DNA from: Clostridiales bacterium
Lineage (GTDB): Bacteria; Bacillota; Clostridia; Christensenellales; Aristaeellaceae
DNA length: 48,096 bases
Reading direction: 5' to 3'
NCBI GenBank assembly: GCA_024695415.1
Contig: JAILIE010000006.1
Coordinates: forward strand, 1 to 48,096
The notes under the pieces are model-generated. The model was not told the DNA's origin, made no database searches, and saw only the letters and a list, made by a program, of their open reading frames with translations. Position 1 is the stretch's first letter. Every line of letters starts with the position of its first letter. Below are positions 44,917 to 48,096 of this stretch, piece after piece. The translations under genes were made by a program, and so were the position numbers.

Positions 44917-46152
44917 ATGGCAGAAATCCTGGTGGTCGGCGGCGGTGCCGCCGGCATGATGGCAGCGCTGTTTGCCGCGCGTTCCGGCGCGGATGTAACG
45001 CTTCTGGAACATAACGAAAAACTGGGGAAAAAGGTGTATATCACCGGGAAAGGCCGCTGCAACCTGACCAATGACTGCGACGTGGACGAGTTCCTGGCCC
45101 AGGTTCCCCGGAATCCCCGTTTCCTGTACAGCGCGCTGCATTTCTTTTCCCCGCGGGATATGATGGCCCTGCTGGAAAGCGCCGGCTGCCCGGTGGAGGT
45201 CCAGCGCGGACGGCGCGTGTTTCCCCGCTCCGAAAAAGCCAGCGACGTGACCCGTGCCCTGACGTCCCTGATGCGGGATGCCGGCGTGCGGATCCGCCTG
45301 AACGCGGACGTCCGGTCCTTCCGGATGGCGGACAGCCGGATCGCCGGCGTATGCCTTTCCGACGGATCTGAAATTCCCGCGGACGCGGTCATCCTCTGTA
45401 CCGGCGGCGTCAGCTATCCCTCCACCGGTTCCACCGGGGACGGATACCGCCTCGCGGCGGAATGCGGGCATACGGTGCTTCCGCCCCTCCCGGTCCTGGT
45501 CGGGCTGGAGACGGAGGAGAACTGGCCCGCGCGCCTGCAGGGGCTCAGCCTGCGCAATGTCACGCTGACCCTCTCCCACGGAAAGAAAAAGCTGTACTCG
45601 GAACTCGGGGAGATGCTCTTCACGCATTTCGGGATCTCCGGTCCCCTGGCGCTGGAAGCCAGCTGCCACCTGCCGGATCCGTCCTCCGGAGCCTCGCTCC
45701 TGATTGACCTGAAACCCGGCCTCACGGCCGAACAGCTGGATGCCCGGCTGCTGCGGGACTTTGCCGCCGCCGGAAAAAAGCAGCTGCAAAACGAGCTGCC
45801 CGCGCTGCTTCCCGCTTCCCTGGCGGAGATCTTCCCGGCCCTGTGCGGCCTGCCGGATCACCTGCCCTGCAACCAGGTCACTGCTTCCCAGCGCCGTGCC
45901 CTTGCCGGCATGCTGAAGGCCCTGCCCCTGACGGTCCGCGCCCCGCGTCCCGTGCAGGAGGCCGTGGTCACGCGCGGCGGCGTCAGCGTAAAGGAAATCG
46001 ATCCCGGCACCCTGTGCAGCCGGATCGTCCCGAATCTGTATTTTGCCGGGGAAATCATCGACGTGGACGCCCATACCGGCGGCTACAATCTCCAGATCTC
46101 CTGGTCCACCGGCGCCCTGGCAGCCCGAAGCGCTGCCGAATCTATCCTGTAA
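44917..46152 (+). CDS. NAD(P)/FAD-dependent oxidoreductase, HI0933/YhiN/BaiN-like
   Basis: ILVVGGGAAGMMAALFAARSGADVTLLEHNEKLGKKVYITGKGRCNLTN. Confidence 0.94.
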   Translation: MAEILVVGGGAAGMMAALFAARSGADVTLLEHNEKLGKKVYITGKGRCNLTNDCDVDEFLAQVPRNPRFLYSALHFFSPRDMMALLESAGCPVEVQRGRRVFPRSEKASDVTRALTSLMRDAGVRIRLNADVRSFRMADSRIAGVCLSDGSEIPADAVILCTGGVSYPSTGSTGDGYRLAAECGHTVLPPLPVLVGLETEENWPARLQGLSLRNVTLTLSHGKKKLYSELGEMLFTHFGISGPLALEASCHLPDPSSGASLLIDLKPGLTAEQLDARLLRDFAAAGKKQLQNELPALLPASLAEIFPALCGLPDHLPCNQVTASQRRALAGMLKALPLTVRAPRPVQEAVVTRGGVSVKEIDPGTLCSRIVPNLYFAGEIIDVDAHTGGYNLQISWSTGALAARSAAESIL

Positions 46153-46168
46153 CAGACGGAGTTTGATC

Positions 46169-47170
46169 ATGACCTATATCATCCTTGACCTTGAATGGAA
46201 CCAGCCGATCTCCTACCAGAGCCGTACCTACCGCGAGGTGGGCGACAAACTCATCTTTGAAATGATCCAGATCGGTGCTGTCAGGCTGGACGCCGACCTG
46301 AACCCGGCGGACTCGATCTCCATTCCAATCGCGCCGACCCATTACCTGCGCATCCATCCGCGTATCCGCCGGATGACCGGCCTGGATTCGGAAACCCTGG
46401 CCGGCGCGCCCGCGTTCCGTGAGGCGCTGGAGCAGTTCGTCGCCTGGTGCGGGGAGGACTATACCCTGCTGACCTGGGGCTGCGACGACGTCAGCGTGCT
46501 GTACCAGAACATTTCCTTCTTCAATTGCGAAGATATCCAGCTTCCGCCCCTGTGCGATATCCAGAAGCTGTTCAGCGTGGAGCATAAGCTGAAGGACCGC
46601 TGCGGTCTGAAGGCGGCCATGGAGATGATGGACATCTCCCCGGACGAAAACATGGCCTTCCATAACGCGCTGAATGACGCGTGGTACACCGCGCTGGTGT
46701 TCCGGACCCTGCCGGACCCGGACGCGGTACTGAACTATCCCCAGCAGCCGCGCCAGCTGATCCATGCCCGCCGCGCCGCCCGGGAAAAGACGCCCGGGGA
46801 GTCCTTCCCCACCGTCCGGGAAGCGCTTGCGAGCGAAACCGCCCTTCAGCCGGCATGCCCGCGCTGCGGAAGGGTTTTGACCCTCGACGGCGAATATATC
46901 AGACAGAGCGCTGATAAGTATATTACGGTCGCGAAATGCAGGAATCACGGAAGAATCCTGATCCGTCTCCGTTTCCGGATTGATGATGACGGAAACAAGG
47001 TCATGATCCGGTCCACCGCTCCCGCCACCCGGGACAATGTGGCCTATGTCCACACCAAACAGCTGCAGGCGCAGCAGCGGCTGGAGCGTTATATCGCGGA
47101 GCACGGAACACCGCCTGATCCGGACGAAGAGCTGCTGAACGCTGAAGTGTCCAGCATGCCCTTCGATTAA
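46169..47170 (+). CDS. 3'-5' exonuclease (DnaQ/ERI-1-like DEDD)
   Basis: MTYIILDLEWNQPISYQ, IFEMIQIGAVRLD, FHNALNDAWYTALVF; start at 46169. Confidence 0.85.
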   Translation: MTYIILDLEWNQPISYQSRTYREVGDKLIFEMIQIGAVRLDADLNPADSISIPIAPTHYLRIHPRIRRMTGLDSETLAGAPAFREALEQFVAWCGEDYTLLTWGCDDVSVLYQNISFFNCEDIQLPPLCDIQKLFSVEHKLKDRCGLKAAMEMMDISPDENMAFHNALNDAWYTALVFRTLPDPDAVLNYPQQPRQLIHARRAAREKTPGESFPTVREALASETALQPACPRCGRVLTLDGEYIRQSADKYITVAKCRNHGRILIRLRFRIDDDGNKVMIRSTAPATRDNVAYVHTKQLQAQQRLERYIAEHGTPPDPDEELLNAEVSSMPFD

Positions 47171-47190
47171 TACCCGAAGGAGGAACCCGC

Positions 47191-48096
47191 ATGATCATCC
47201 GTTCCATGAACCAACAGAAAGAATTCCCTGACGGCACGACAGTGCAGGCCTGTCTGAAGGGGCTGGACGCGTTCCCGGCCGGAACGCTGGCGGCGCTGTC
47301 CGGCGGCGTGGTGCGGGAGCTGAACGAGCCTCTCCGCGCGAGCTGCGACCTGGAGCCGTTGACGCTGGAGCATGAAGAAGGCCGCCGGGTGTATGAGCGT
47401 TCCCTGCGCTTCGTCATGCTGCTCGCCCTTCGCCATCTCTATCCCTATCAGCAGGTGCGGATCGAGTATTCCGTGGGCTACGGCGTGTTTGTCCGCCTGC
47501 CCGGCATCGAACTGCACCGGCAGGACATCGTGCGGATTGAGAACGAGATGCGCCGCCTGGTGGACCTGGACCTGACTTTCATGCGGAAACAGTGGACGCG
47601 GGAGGACGCGATCCGCTACTTTGAAGAGGAAAAACAGCCCGACAAGGTCGAGCTGCTGAAGCGTCGTCCGGTTCCCTACCTGAACATGTACTGCATCGAC
47701 GGGATGTGGGAATACTTCTACGGCGCGATGACCGTCTCAACCGGCTACGTCCCGGTGTTCACGCTGTTCGAGCTGCGGGGCGGCTTCGTGCTGCAGCTGC
47801 CCGCGGGGTCCGACTTCAACCACGCCGCGCCGTATATCTACCGGCCGAAGCATCTGGAGGTGTTCCGCCAGAGCGCCGAGTGGTGCGAGATCCTGAACGT
47901 CACCAACGTGACTGACGTTACCCGGATGGTCGAGGAAAAGCGCCTGCGGAACTTTATCCGCGTCAACGAGGCGCTGCACGAGGCCGCGATCGACGCCATC
48001 GCCCGGAAGATCCACGACGAAAACAAGCACATCGCGCTGGTAGCCGGTCCCTCCTCCAGCGGCAAGACCACCTTTGCCGGACGGCTGGCGGTGCAC
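47191..48096 (+). CDS. Nucleoside (uridine-type) kinase with ThrRS/TGS-like N-terminus, partial
   Basis: GAAGGAGG SD, MIIRSMNQQKEFPDGTTVQACLKGL...IALVAGPSSSGKTTFAGRLAVH Walker A; runs off window. Confidence 0.88.
   Translation, partial: MIIRSMNQQKEFPDGTTVQACLKGLDAFPAGTLAALSGGVVRELNEPLRASCDLEPLTLEHEEGRRVYERSLRFVMLLALRHLYPYQQVRIEYSVGYGVFVRLPGIELHRQDIVRIENEMRRLVDLDLTFMRKQWTREDAIRYFEEEKQPDKVELLKRRPVPYLNMYCIDGMWEYFYGAMTVSTGYVPVFTLFELRGGFVLQLPAGSDFNHAAPYIYRPKHLEVFRQSAEWCEILNVTNVTDVTRMVEEKRLRNFIRVNEALHEAAIDAIARKIHDENKHIALVAGPSSSGKTTFAGRLAVH

Overview
This is a GC-rich bacterial chromosomal window, probably from a gut or rumen Clostridia/Bacillota (inferred from gene content only). Most long antisense ORFs in the supplied track are shadow ORFs. 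From left to right it contains: a 5'-truncated-in-window class-M-type sirtuin (minus strand, absent from the ORF track because it runs off the edge); three tandem Gfo/Idh/MocA oxidoreductases; an LplABC-like sugar ABC importer (SBP plus 2 permeases, no ATPase); a YdcF-family protein; a zinc-ribbon protein with two DivIVA-like motifs; a KdpE/short-KdpD/TrkA/TrkH potassium cluster; an esterase and a HAD phosphatase; and a signalling/cell-surface region (about 19.6-34.7 kb). That region holds a TVP38-family protein, an XRE regulator, a 1099-aa Ser/Thr kinase fused through a TM segment to BspA-type LRRs, a secreted LRR protein, an intact ISLre2-type insertion, a LytTR/DUF3021 pair, a cystatin-motif exported protein, and a nitroreductase/SDR pair. 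After it come tRNA-Val(GAC), divergent GH1/GH3 beta-glucosidases, an SUV3-like helicase, ExoIII, an AI-2E family transporter, a CDF transporter, a BaiN/HI0933-like flavoprotein, an exonuclease, and a nucleoside kinase truncated by the window. The observations most worth following up are: (i) a 17-bp palindrome GTCTACC-N3-GGTAGAC found three times at a fixed distance from a conserved -10-like element upstream of three small envelope genes that flank the kinase-LRR locus; (ii) paired LytTR-type sites in front of two small exported/membrane genes around a LytTR gene that itself looks frameshifted; (iii) an ISLre2 copy with a 9-bp TSD whose 22-bp tip recurs alone 5.5 kb away at the same 16-bp distance from a -35 box; and (iv) a receptor-kinase-like kinase-TM-LRR architecture.
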